The notes under the pieces: generated by a model
The model's database searches: none
The model's input: only the letters and a program-made list of their open reading frames with translations
Told to the model about the DNA's origin: nothing
Translations under genes and position numbers: made by a program
In this document: positions 55,121 to 63,147 of the stretch, piece after piece
Layout of the letters: each line of letters starts with the position of its first letter
Position numbering within the stretch: the first letter of the stretch is position 1
Source of the DNA: Actinomycetes bacterium
Lineage (GTDB): Bacteria; Actinomycetota; Acidimicrobiia; Acidimicrobiales; Acidimicrobiaceae
Length of the DNA: 64,000 nucleotides
Assembly (NCBI GenBank): GCA_021803345.1
Contig: JAJZLS010000046.1
Coordinates: 2,274-66,273, forward strand
Direction of reading: 5' to 3'

Positions 55121-55936
55121 TTAAGTGATCTGGTCGTTCATCGGGAGCACCATCTGAGGCTTGACAATTATATGGTTGTCCGAAATTGGAGTCACAGCTG
55201 ATCCAATTGCAAAGAACTCTATGGTGTGGGATCCCCAACCGTGGGATTTTTCGTGGAGCTGAACACCGACGATTCCCTCTGCTTTGACCGCCTGAGCTTC
55301 AGCCTGCATTCTTTCCATTGCCAACTCCCTTGCATCATAGAGTGCTTGAGTGAAGTTGGTCATTTCGACGTTCTTCATTGATGTTCCCCAGCTCTGCCTA
55401 AGGCTTTGATGCGCGACATGATAAACACAGTTGCCCATAACCAGTCCCAATGGTCTGTAGCCTGCCTGTAGGAGCGTCCAGAAATCCTGTCCAGACAGGT
55501 CTGAGGTAAACGGTCGATTGTCATGGGTTCTATGCAGCACACCGTCGCGGTGCCTCACTGCGGTTCCGATGGCTATGAATTCAGCGAGGTCGGGTCCCCA
55601 CTCGTATCGGCCCACTTCCAGCCGGACTCCAATTATGCCATCAGCACCCAGCTGGTCAGCTTCTTCTTCCATTCGGGTCATAGCGAGTTCTCTGGCATGA
55701 TACATAGCCTGGCTCAAAACCGTAAGCTCCTGGCTCTGCTGCCATCGGGCAAATTGAAAACCTATGTGATATATTGAGCTCCCAACTACAAGTCCCAGTG
55801 GCTCGAAACCGGCCTCTTTTACTAGGAGAAATTCGTTTACTGACAGATCGGACGTGAATAGACCCGATTTATTTTGAGCCAGCCTCCCTGCTGCATCGGC
55901 GGGCAGGCCTTCTTGTGAGTTGGGATCATATGACAT
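55121..55936 (-). CDS. Protein with two YbjQ (UPF0145/DUF74) domains
   Basis: 271 residues containing two copies of the YbjQ fold, about 27-127 and 140-250. Each repeats the pattern FTSDLS..EF..L..AG..PLGLV.G...YH and ends in an IGTAV- or IGSAV-type strand. YbjQ proteins form pentamers and are labelled heavy-metal-binding, but function is unproven. The gene starts with a good AGGAGA site and is the last of a three-gene operon (57343 to 55121). It converges with pyruvate kinase. Confidence 0.85.
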   Translation of the reverse strand: MSYDPNSQEGLPADAAGRLAQNKSGLFTSDLSVNEFLLVKEAGFEPLGLVVGSSIYHIGFQFARWQQSQELTVLSQAMYHARELAMTRMEEEADQLGADGIIGVRLEVGRYEWGPDLAEFIAIGTAVRHRDGVLHRTHDNRPFTSDLSGQDFWTLLQAGYRPLGLVMGNCVYHVAHQSLRQSWGTSMKNVEMTNFTQALYDARELAMERMQAEAQAVKAEGIVGVQLHEKSHGWGSHTIEFFAIGSAVTPISDNHIIVKPQMVLPMNDQIT

Positions 55937-55956
55937 TCGAAGTCTCCTGAATCAAT

Positions 55957-56910
55957 CTAAGGTTTGAGGTACATGATTTTTAGCTGCGATGTCTTTGGGG
56001 CATCTTTTATTTCGGCAATAGCTGTTGCGAGTACGTGGGTAATAAAGGTGACAGCTCCAACTGCTTCTCTTTCTCCCCCGGGTACCTGATAACTGTTTGT
56101 CGCTGTCTTGAAACTAAAGTCGATTATTCCACGTGCATTGACCGCTTTAGCTGCCCTTTCAATTTCACGCATTACGAGATGTCGACTGGCGTAGTAGCCT
56201 TCGGTGAACTCTCTGATTTCAAAGTTCACCATGTTTGTCCCGAGCATCGAGTACATTTGCTGAAACGTGTATGGAGACAGCGAAGCGAAATAGCATGCAC
56301 TTGAACCAACCAGCCCTAGTGGGACAAATCCATTTTCCGCCATGGAGTAAAGGTCTTGGCCTTTAAGGGTGGTCAGAACGGCTGATGATCCGGTTTTATT
56401 TTTAAGAACATCCAGTGGACCACCAAGTGATCTAACCGCTGTTCCAATAATCGAGAATTCGATTAATCCTGCTTCAGCATCAAACATCGCCTGGGTTATT
56501 CTTGCTCCAACCACCGCATCGGCGTGTGCTAGATGGGCTTCCTGTTGCAAGCGATCGGTTGCAAGTCTTCGAGATTCATTGAATGCTTGAGCGAGGACCG
56601 ACAAAGGTTGTGAACCGCCGTAGGGGACTGGCTGATATCCAATTCTGTAGACGGCAGTGCCTGCTACTTGGCAAATAGGATCGAGACTGATGCTCTTTAA
56701 CAGCGAGAATTCATTAATAGTCAAGTCTGAAGTGAAGCTGCGATCTTGAGAAAGTAGCTCAAGCCTGCGTAATGCAGAGGGGGGGAGCTTCCCGCTTTCA
56801 AGTGCTTGCTGAGTTGCTAATGGATCTTCCGGAGGACCGAGGTCTCTAGTGGTTGATTCCGCTGGAGTTCCATTTTGCGGGTTATTTCCCCGTGATCCAA
56901 ATAGCTTCAC
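55957..56910 (-). CDS. Second protein with two YbjQ domains
   Basis: 317 residues: a 50-residue hydrophilic head, then two YbjQ domains (about 58-160 and 170-297) with FTSDLTINEF, PICQVAGTAVYRIG and the repeated GLVGSSACYFA pattern. It is a paralogue of the downstream gene (55121). The GTG start at 56910 follows AGGAGC; it is 1 bp from the upstream unknown gene. Tandem paralogues suggest a hetero-oligomer built from the same fold; this is inference. Confidence 0.82.
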   Translation of the reverse strand: MKLFGSRGNNPQNGTPAESTTRDLGPPEDPLATQQALESGKLPPSALRRLELLSQDRSFTSDLTINEFSLLKSISLDPICQVAGTAVYRIGYQPVPYGGSQPLSVLAQAFNESRRLATDRLQQEAHLAHADAVVGARITQAMFDAEAGLIEFSIIGTAVRSLGGPLDVLKNKTGSSAVLTTLKGQDLYSMAENGFVPLGLVGSSACYFASLSPYTFQQMYSMLGTNMVNFEIREFTEGYYASRHLVMREIERAAKAVNARGIIDFSFKTATNSYQVPGGEREAVGAVTFITHVLATAIAEIKDAPKTSQLKIMYLKP

Positions 56911-56911
56911 T

Positions 56912-57343
56912 TTAATTGGCTCCTAGCAGCTTTGAGATAGCTATTCGTGCGCTTTCTGAGCGTTGCGATTCAAGTGCAAGCATTTCTGCCAGCGAAGCTA
57001 TCCATTGATCCACTGGTAGATCATCTGTTTTTATCACAATGTCCCGCACGATTTTCAATCTGGTAGTCCTGATGGAATTGGTTCCGTTGCCGACCGACAT
57101 CAGGAAGCGATATTCACCGAGTTGGATTGAAATTTCTTCAATCGAAGTTGATTTAGATCGAAGTCCGCGTTTTTTCTTTTTTACCTGGCAGTTTTGAGGA
57201 GCTATGGATTCAAGCAAGGTAGCAAGTGCCAGCATTGAGTTTGAAATGTCTGACGCATTGAACCTCAGCGATGCAGCCAATAGTTCAATTTGAGACGGGG
57301 CAAACCCTAAGTTGTCAATTTGATCATTATTTTCCGCACTCAC
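56912..57343 (-). CDS. Unrecognised 143-residue protein, YbjQ operon
   Basis: No family recognised. The product is soluble, with a helical first half (PSQIELLAASLRFNASDISNSMLALATLLES), a Lys-rich patch (KKKKRGLRSK), and a strand-rich second half ending in a helix (WIASLAEMLALESQRSESARIAISKLL). It is first in an operon with two YbjQ proteins, separated by 1 bp, so it likely works with them. The start is GTG at 57343. Confidence 0.7.
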   Translation of the reverse strand: MSAENNDQIDNLGFAPSQIELLAASLRFNASDISNSMLALATLLESIAPQNCQVKKKKRGLRSKSTSIEEISIQLGEYRFLMSVGNGTNSIRTTRLKIVRDIVIKTDDLPVDQWIASLAEMLALESQRSESARIAISKLLGAN

Positions 57344-57499
57344 TTATGCAATGCTAACCAAAAATTGAAGGCAATGTGCATCACTAGCATCTTGCTGGTA
57401 AATCGCTCAGGATTTGGTCCTTTTCTAATGGTCGCTGTATAGCTATGATCTTGGATGTAGGCGAGACTGAAATGATTTTCACCAAGGGAGGAACCGGTC

Positions 57500-57679
57500 A
57501 TGGCAAGAAGGAACAGCCTTACAAGTCAGCTGTATAGGGCAGCGCGCATCTCGAATAACCTCCGTGCTGCCTCAGAAGGGCCGACAGCTTATGCGAAGAG
57601 GGTGGCCAGACGTAAAGTGTATGCCAAACAGATGGCTATGACTCGAAAGGTACTCAAAGGTTTTGGCCTTTCAAGGTGA
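57500..57679 (+). CDS. Small basic protein of 59 residues
   Basis: ATG at 57500, TGA at 57677-57679, strong ribosome site GGGAGG at 57486-57491 (8-bp spacing). The product is very basic (MARRNSLTSQLYRAARISN at the start; AYAKRVARRKVYAKQMAMTRK in the middle region, then GFGLSR), compact and without hydrophobic membrane segment. It looks like a short conserved actinobacterial protein that may bind nucleic acid; I cannot name a family. It is transcribed away from the YbjQ operon. Confidence 0.65.
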   Translation: MARRNSLTSQLYRAARISNNLRAASEGPTAYAKRVARRKVYAKQMAMTRKVLKGFGLSR

Positions 57680-58187
57680 TTTAGTAACGGATTGTTGACT
57701 CATTTTCAAGTGCGTAGGTTTGGTGCTCGACCTTTTTAGGAGTGGAAGTTACAAGTGAACTGGGGTTTTGTGGTGGGTTTAACGCATGGCTGGCGATTCT
57801 GACGTTCAAAAGCTGTAGACGGTCGACTGCATTTTCTAATAGGTTCTCAGCAAGAGGAGAAGCATGAATCTGTCAAAGGTAAGGAGCACGCGCAAGCAAT
57901 GGTTCAATTGGATCTGAAATATTTAAAGTAATTTTGGAGGCACTAATATCTTCCGCCTCATACCGGTGGCGCGGCTAGATGGCAAGGAGTTGCTATTTCG
58001 GGGATAATAATAAAAATCGTATTAGCTATGAGTTTGACTGGCATTTTCTGAGAATTTGTAATAATTTCTGCTGTAGAGAAAATTCAATATCCAATGAGTT
58101 TCTCGAATTGGGGGGTTTGTTTATGTCTTTTCGGATACGTCAGACTTAGCAAATTGGAGCTTGGAACGAAAAGTAGGGGGGATTGTC
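57680..58187. other. Gap with a possible leader or truncated ORF and promoter
   Basis: At 57864 an ATG with AGGAGA six bases upstream opens a 17-codon frame (MNLSKVRSTRKQWFNWI) that stops at 57915-57917; it could be a leader peptide or the cut-off start of a lost secreted protein. A TTGACT at 58034-58039 followed by TAATAA near 58059 is a weak promoter candidate for the catabolic genes downstream. Nothing else is visible. Confidence 0.3.
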
Positions 58188-58892
58188 GTGCCCATTTGGG
58201 ATAATGTTGTACCCGAGTCAGAACGCGAGATCTACAGGAAAGCCGGTTTTGGCAAGGCGGCGAATTGGGAAGGCAAGCCAGCGCTGGTAATCATCGATGC
58301 GCTTTGGTCGTTTATAGGACACCGTCCAGTGGATGTGCTTGAGGCAATCGATGAGTACCCAACCGCTTGTGGAAAGCCTGGACTTGATGCGTTGGGAAAT
58401 ATAGCCAATGCGCTGAATTTTTTTAGAGCTAATGGTCTACCCGTTGTCTACGTTTGTGCAGACGGGAAGCTTCGTGATGTTTACGGTGCAACTGTTCGAA
58501 GCAGAACCTCGGTAACGCCCGAAACTAGCGACGCTTTTGAAATTCCTGACCAGATTGCACCTGTTAATCTAGAGCCTGTGGTTTATAAGACCAAAGCAAG
58601 TGCATTTTTCCGTACTCCGCTTGACATCCTGCTTCGCAATTTGGGGGTGCAGGTTGTTCTGATAGCAGGTTCGACAACCTCCGGCTGCATCAGGGCCAGT
58701 ACGGTTGACAGTCATTCACATGGTTTTGAAACGGTACTTCTTGAAGATGCGATCTGGGACCGCTCTCAATTCTCCCATGCAGTTTCACTTTTTGAGCTGT
58801 CGATGAAATATGCATCGGTAGCCACGGTTGAAGCAGCGTGCAATGCGATAAGTGGGACCGCTTCATATGAAAAAGGATTGAAGGTTGGCTGA
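58188..58892 (+). CDS. Isochorismatase-family cysteine hydrolase
   Basis: A 234-residue cysteine hydrolase of the isochorismatase superfamily, which includes N-carbamoylsarcosine amidase and ureidoacrylate hydrolase. Visible are the catalytic Asp region (PALVIIDALWSFIG near 33-46), the Lys in VVYKTKASAFF near 135-145, and the nucleophile Cys in AGSTTSGCIRASTVDSHSHGF near 165-185 with the cis-peptide before it. The GTG at 58188 after AGGGGGG is preferred to a TTG at 58161. It overlaps the next gene by 8 bp. Substrate unknown; amide or carbamate cleavage is likely. Confidence 0.85.
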   Translation: MPIWDNVVPESEREIYRKAGFGKAANWEGKPALVIIDALWSFIGHRPVDVLEAIDEYPTACGKPGLDALGNIANALNFFRANGLPVVYVCADGKLRDVYGATVRSRTSVTPETSDAFEIPDQIAPVNLEPVVYKTKASAFFRTPLDILLRNLGVQVVLIAGSTTSGCIRASTVDSHSHGFETVLLEDAIWDRSQFSHAVSLFELSMKYASVATVEAACNAISGTASYEKGLKVG

Positions 58893-59784
58893 TAAAACAG
58901 ATTTACATATTTCTGAAGGTCTTCGTTATCCATATGTGCCGATCATCGACAGGCCACAATTTCTTTGGCCTAATAATGCCGGAGTAGCTCTATGGGCCAT
59001 TCCAAATGTGGAGTATTATCCCTTTGATCTTCCCGGCGCAACGGTAAATGATCGGGCCGTCGCTTCGAAACCAGACGTCTTGAACCATAGTTGGCGAGAC
59101 TATGGAGTCCGCGTAGGGATATGGAGGCTTTTCGAATGCTTAGACCAAGTTGGAATTAAAGTCAGCGCCACACTCAACAGCGAAGTGTGCGATGAGTATC
59201 CTGCGATCATTGAGGCTGGAAATAAGCGTAATTGGGAGTGGCTAGGTCATGGGACCACAAATTCCGTTCGCCTTACCGGTATGGAGCCAAAAGATGAGGC
59301 TGCCCTGATTAAATCTGTGTTGGACCGGATTCATGCAGGTACTGGATCTCGCCCGAGGGGGTGGCTGGGACCTGGTCTGGCAGAATCATACAACACACTT
59401 GATATTTTGGCTGATTCCGGAATCGAATATGTCTGTGACTGGATAGCAGATGACTTGCCATTTTGGATGAAGGCATCTAATAGTCGCATTCTCAGTGTTC
59501 CTTACAGTATTGAAATGAACGACATGGAGCTGGTGCTGAGACAGAAACTTACCGGGCCGCAATATCGGCAGAGACTGATCGATCAGTTTCAGCAACTGAG
59601 GTTGGAGAGTTTGCGTGAGAAGCGTGGCCGGGTGATGGCAATTCCTCTGCATCCATTTCTAACAGGGCAAGCTCATCGAATTGGTTATCTAAAGTCGGCT
59701 CTCGATTTTATCGTCAATCAGCCAGACACGTGGGTGGCTACAGGATCGGAAATCATGGATTATTTCGTCGGTATTGGAGGATGA
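58885..59784 (+). CDS. PuuE-like polysaccharide deacetylase-family hydrolase
   Basis: A 299-residue NodB-fold metal-dependent hydrolase. The layout FDLPGATVNDRAVASKPDVLNHSWRDYGVRVGIWRL, then SATLNSEVCDEYP and WLGHGTTNSVRLTGM, matches the PuuE/allantoinase-like subgroup, which cleaves cyclic or linear amides, rather than chitin deacetylases. The metal His/Asp residues lie in NSEVCDEYP and the HG motif. Coupled to the cysteine hydrolase, it may act on the same nitrogen compound. Its stop overlaps the start of a permease remnant (ATGA). Confidence 0.82.
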   Translation: MADKTDLHISEGLRYPYVPIIDRPQFLWPNNAGVALWAIPNVEYYPFDLPGATVNDRAVASKPDVLNHSWRDYGVRVGIWRLFECLDQVGIKVSATLNSEVCDEYPAIIEAGNKRNWEWLGHGTTNSVRLTGMEPKDEAALIKSVLDRIHAGTGSRPRGWLGPGLAESYNTLDILADSGIEYVCDWIADDLPFWMKASNSRILSVPYSIEMNDMELVLRQKLTGPQYRQRLIDQFQQLRLESLREKRGRVMAIPLHPFLTGQAHRIGYLKSALDFIVNQPDTWVATGSEIMDYFVGIGG

Positions 59785-60084
59785 GCCAGCTGTTGAGGAA
59801 AATTAGGGTTTTATCAGGGATCGCAGGTGAAGCTGATCTGACCTCGTTTCAATCATTGTTTGTATCGGCATTTTTGGGATCATTGGTTTTCACTCCGGGC
59901 CGGGTAAATGCGTTTGGAAGCAGGTGGCACTTTATTTCCTGGCAACCGGGGTGGTAGGGATTCAGCTTCTAGGCGTAGGAAGTTGGATTGACAGCGCATT
60001 TTACGGAGGGCGCTTATTGTCACCGTAGCGTTATTGGGGATATCAGAACTCTTGGGGTTAAATGTTAGAAAGGGAAGTTCATAG
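59781..60084 (+). pseudogene. Frameshifted remnant of an RbsC-type ABC permease
   Basis: Three consecutive frames together encode the C-terminal helices of a ribose/simple-sugar permease: frame A (59781-59923) with SLFVSAFLGSLVFTPGRVNAFGS, frame B (59924-60009) with VALYFLATGVVGIQLLGVGSWIDSAFYGG, frame C (60010-60084) with ALIVTVALLGISELLGLNVRKGSS then TAG. The order of these blocks is that of RbsC family ends. Two shifts break it and the N-terminal two thirds are missing. It precedes the RbsB-type protein gene by 3 bp. Confidence 0.75.
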
Positions 60085-60086
60085 AT

Positions 60087-61349
60087 ATGGAAAATTTAGG
60101 GATATCCGAACTGCAGATATCTAAACAAAGAAAACGAGGCAGGTACTCGGCCGTTGTTGCTGGAAGTGTGTTGGCTCTTATGTTGGCAGCATGTGGCTCT
60201 TCCAGCACGGCTTCATCCTCACCTTCGTCGACTACAGCTGCTTCGAGTAGTTCATCTTCGGCAAGTTCTGCCGCAGGAGTTGCCACTGCAACCGCAGAGT
60301 TAGCTAAGTACTCGTCAGTTCAACCGCTTACTCCTCCTGGACCTGCATTTAATGCTTCCAAGGCAAGTGGAAAGCTTGTTTGGTTGATTGAGCAGCAGTC
60401 TGCTAATCCCGCTGTAGCTGCCGTGGCTAAGAATGCTCAGACCGCTTTGGCGCACGAGAATGTGAAGGTTTTAACTTGTGACGCCCACGGCGTTTCGGTA
60501 AACATCGGGAGCTGTATCCAGCAAGGATTGTCGCAACATCCAGCCGCAATTATCGTTGACGGGGGTGATCCGGAGTCTTATACCTCTGGGATACAGGCTG
60601 CCAACTCCGCTCATGTGCCGATTATTTCAGGTTTGGACGTCCCGATTCCAACTTCAAGTGATGCAAGTCAGATTGACCCCCACCTCACCGGAATTGCTGC
60701 AAATGCCGGGCCGCCAGATCCTCTTTCAGGGACCCTGGCGGCTGACTACGTTGTGAAGAACTCAAATGCAAATGCTCATGTTTTATTTTTGAGTTCGCCG
60801 GGGATTCTCGGTTCAAACTTTGAGGAGCAGAACTTCGCTTCTACTCTCAAGTCATTATGTCCCAAGTGTACCCTTATAGTGAAGCCGGTTGTAATTACCA
60901 ACTGGGCTTCTGATCTTGGTCCAACTGTTTCATCTCAAATGCGGTTGCATCCTGATATTAACTATGTGGTTCCGGTATTTGATCCAATGGCCGCATATAC
61001 CGATCCGGCCATTATTCAAGCAGGGAAAGCCAGTTCAGTCAAAGTTGTCACGGTGAATGGAAGCCTCCAGCAAATGACCAATCTTTCGCAAAAGCAGGTA
61101 ATTGTATGCGACGTGGGACAGAACCTGGCAGAGCTTGGCTTCTTGGCTGCTGATGAAACACTTCGCTACATAAGCGGGGTACCGAGTTCTGATCTGGTGA
61201 AAGAGGTTCAACCAGGGGTACGTGTGTTTAGTGCCTCAAATATAGGTTCAATCAGTCTTACTCCTGCGGCGTTCAATAGCGGCGAGTGGTACACGGGATC
61301 AGCATCTGCAATGACTGACATGTTCTACAAGCTCTGGAGCGGTAGTTAG
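60087..61349 (+). CDS. RbsB-type ABC substrate-binding lipoprotein
   Basis: A 420-residue secreted lipoprotein: basic head, signal helix, lipobox ending LAAC (Cys36), a Ser/Ala-rich linker (about 37-75) and a type I periplasmic-binding fold (Peripla_BP_4, sugar-binding family). The ribose-binding-type core starts at KLVWLIEQQSANPAVAAVAKNAQ near 105. Ligand is not predictable: adjoining enzymes suggest an amide or N-containing compound rather than ribose. The matching ATPase gene begins 1.8 kb away on the other strand. Confidence 0.88.
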   Translation: MENLGISELQISKQRKRGRYSAVVAGSVLALMLAACGSSSTASSSPSSTTAASSSSSSASSAAGVATATAELAKYSSVQPLTPPGPAFNASKASGKLVWLIEQQSANPAVAAVAKNAQTALAHENVKVLTCDAHGVSVNIGSCIQQGLSQHPAAIIVDGGDPESYTSGIQAANSAHVPIISGLDVPIPTSSDASQIDPHLTGIAANAGPPDPLSGTLAADYVVKNSNANAHVLFLSSPGILGSNFEEQNFASTLKSLCPKCTLIVKPVVITNWASDLGPTVSSQMRLHPDINYVVPVFDPMAAYTDPAIIQAGKASSVKVVTVNGSLQQMTNLSQKQVIVCDVGQNLAELGFLAADETLRYISGVPSSDLVKEVQPGVRVFSASNIGSISLTPAAFNSGEWYTGSASAMTDMFYKLWSGS

Positions 61350-61368
61350 TTTCGGCACTATTTGACAC

Positions 61369-61425
61369 AAGTACGTGGGGTCTCTAGTTGAAGGCCAGAA
61401 ATACACTGGTAGGCCCCACGTACTT
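61369..61425 (+). terminator. Long inverted repeat after the binding-protein gene
   Basis: AAGTACGTGGGGTCT (61369-61383) pairs with AGGCCCCACGTACTT (61411-61425), 15 bp with one G-U pair, around a 27-base loop that itself contains CCAG...CTGG. No U-run follows. It is probably a transcription stop or mRNA-stabilising hairpin, but an operator or cruciform cannot be excluded. The rest of 61350-61670 has no supported gene. Confidence 0.6.
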
Positions 61426-61670
61426 GAACTGGCACTCTTACTATACGAACAAGTTACCACAGCTTTTTCTAGATAAGGTTATCGAAACACCTGCTCTCAC
61501 TCAATTAAAGTCGTTCCACAAGGCCTTGGGCAATGGAATGAGTAGGGTTGGGGACTAAAACTAACCGGAGAAGGTACCTCAATTTTATGCAAGTCTGGCA
61601 ACCCAAACGGTCCATAATCTGATGGTCGCGCTTTTGAAAGGTTCATCACAGTCTCTTGAAGAAGATATAT

Positions 61671-62558
61671 CTAACTTACTAGTGACAATGGATTGGTATT
61701 CGACATTAGCTTAATGTCGTCAACTGAGACCCCAAGATCGTAAAGGATACCCAGATACAGTTGCAATTCATCTGGTTCTGGAAGGCTCGATGGTCCAAAG
61801 ACATCGGTGGTAAGGACGCACTGGCTTGGTCCAATTCTATTGATCCATTCGACAGTTTTTGATGGGTTGATACGCTGTGATTTTGGCATCATTCCATGTA
61901 ACGTCCATTCTATGAATGCTCCACACCTGGCAGCCTCTAATATCTCCTCATCTGTGGCTGCTACCGAATTGCTGTCAGGATGAGTGAAAACAAGTTTTCT
62001 GAATCCAATCCTTTCAGCTTCGCGGGAAAGCGCCACGCATTCCTTGCCAGATAGATGTCCTGTTGATAAGAGTATGTCAGCCTCTTTGGCAACTTTTAGG
62101 ACATCGCAAGCGTCCTTTGTCAATCTTCCATCAGCGTTCGTGACTGAAAGCCCCACAGCCATATAAGGTTCCAGTGACGGTAATTCTCGTCGTATAGTTC
62201 TCGAGAATCCGCCATTCCTAAGGTCATTGGCTGATGTCCAAGTGGGGAAAAAGGCAGCCTCGCACCCTTGAAGTATTGCAGCTTCCAGAATCCCAGGTTT
62301 AATACCTCCGACCAGCGAATTCAGGACGATGCTCGAAACTAATTTAATTTTGCTGCCGCGTTGACGAACGTGATAAACGCGGTCCATCGTCGGCCAAATA
62401 TGGGATTTGAGAAGGTATCCTGCCATGCCTTTGGATTCCGCATATTCGGCCTGTTCAATGTCATCTAGAGCCATGCCGAAGTCTTTATGAATCTCCGGAT
62501 AGCCATGAGTGTGAAGATCAAATGCTCCTACAAGTAACTCCCTGCTTATTTGTCGCAT
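61671..62558 (-). CDS. DUF6282-like metal-dependent hydrolase
   Basis: A 295-residue protein that looks like a TIM-barrel amidohydrolase: metal His pair in FDLHTHGYPE near 13-22, GHLS near 170, FTHPDS near 190, and LTTDVFGPSS near 250-259. The arrangement matches the DUF6282 type, for which no biochemical role is known to me. It lies 11 codons from the other accessory genes, next to an RbsA-type ATPase, suggesting a hydrolytic step on the imported compound. AAGGTG precedes the ATG. Confidence 0.7.
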   Translation of the reverse strand: MRQISRELLVGAFDLHTHGYPEIHKDFGMALDDIEQAEYAESKGMAGYLLKSHIWPTMDRVYHVRQRGSKIKLVSSIVLNSLVGGIKPGILEAAILQGCEAAFFPTWTSANDLRNGGFSRTIRRELPSLEPYMAVGLSVTNADGRLTKDACDVLKVAKEADILLSTGHLSGKECVALSREAERIGFRKLVFTHPDSNSVAATDEEILEAARCGAFIEWTLHGMMPKSQRINPSKTVEWINRIGPSQCVLTTDVFGPSSLPEPDELQLYLGILYDLGVSVDDIKLMSNTNPLSLVS

Positions 62559-62921
62559 GAGTACACCTTAGTTCTGAAACAAATGATCGACGGCTTGGCG
62601 GCAGCTGGTGCTTTACCCGTCGCTTGACTTCGTGGTGATTGTGCCCACTTAGTCAATCAGGCCTGCAAAAGTTATTGGTTCAGAATCTTTAGCACTATTC
62701 GTAAAATGAGAGCTCGCTCATGGCAGATAGCCTGATGCAAAGGTAGCGTTTACACCGAAGGGCGAAGAAGTGGAGTAGCCTGTGCTTATCTAGTGTTGAG
62801 CGATTCAGATAGCTGCTGATTTCTTGGAATATCTATGAAGTGTGAGTAGTTGCAGTGTCGGAAACAGACGGAAATAGTGCTGATATTTACCAGTGTCCAG
62901 GCTCCAAATTTTTAGACCCGC

Positions 62922-63007
62922 CAATTTACATTTGTTCTCTAAATTAGAGGCCATATGTAAATTGTGGCTTATGACCCCGTGAAACTGAGGTCGATCCCCA
63001 TGTAAAT
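62922..63007. promoter_or_regulatory. Cluster of ATTTACAT half-sites
   Basis: In the 589-bp gap between the DUF6282-like gene and the ABC ATPase gene, CAATTTACAT (62922-62931) and ATGTAAATTG (62955-62964) form a perfect 10-bp inverted repeat, and a third ATGTAAAT lies at 63000-63007. They resemble operator half-sites, and the half-site ATGTAAAT also occurs in the presumed MarR operator at 47778. The remainder of the gap (62559-63147) has no convincing gene; a 70-codon minus-strand frame at 62805-63017 is not supported. Confidence 0.35.
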
Positions 63008-63147
63008 GATTTTCCATGACAATTCAGGAGTTTCTAGGGTCCTAAACATGGGATTGAACTGTAAGCGTAATCATAGTCAACGCTAGATCAGCGTAGTTTC
63101 GAACCCGCCGTCGCAAGAAAGCCTAACAGCTATCGACGCAGTTTTTA

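Noticed and set aside
62805..63017. 70-codon minus-strand frame in the gap before the ABC ATPase
   Set aside because: No ribosome site or recognised motif and it overlaps the inverted repeats.
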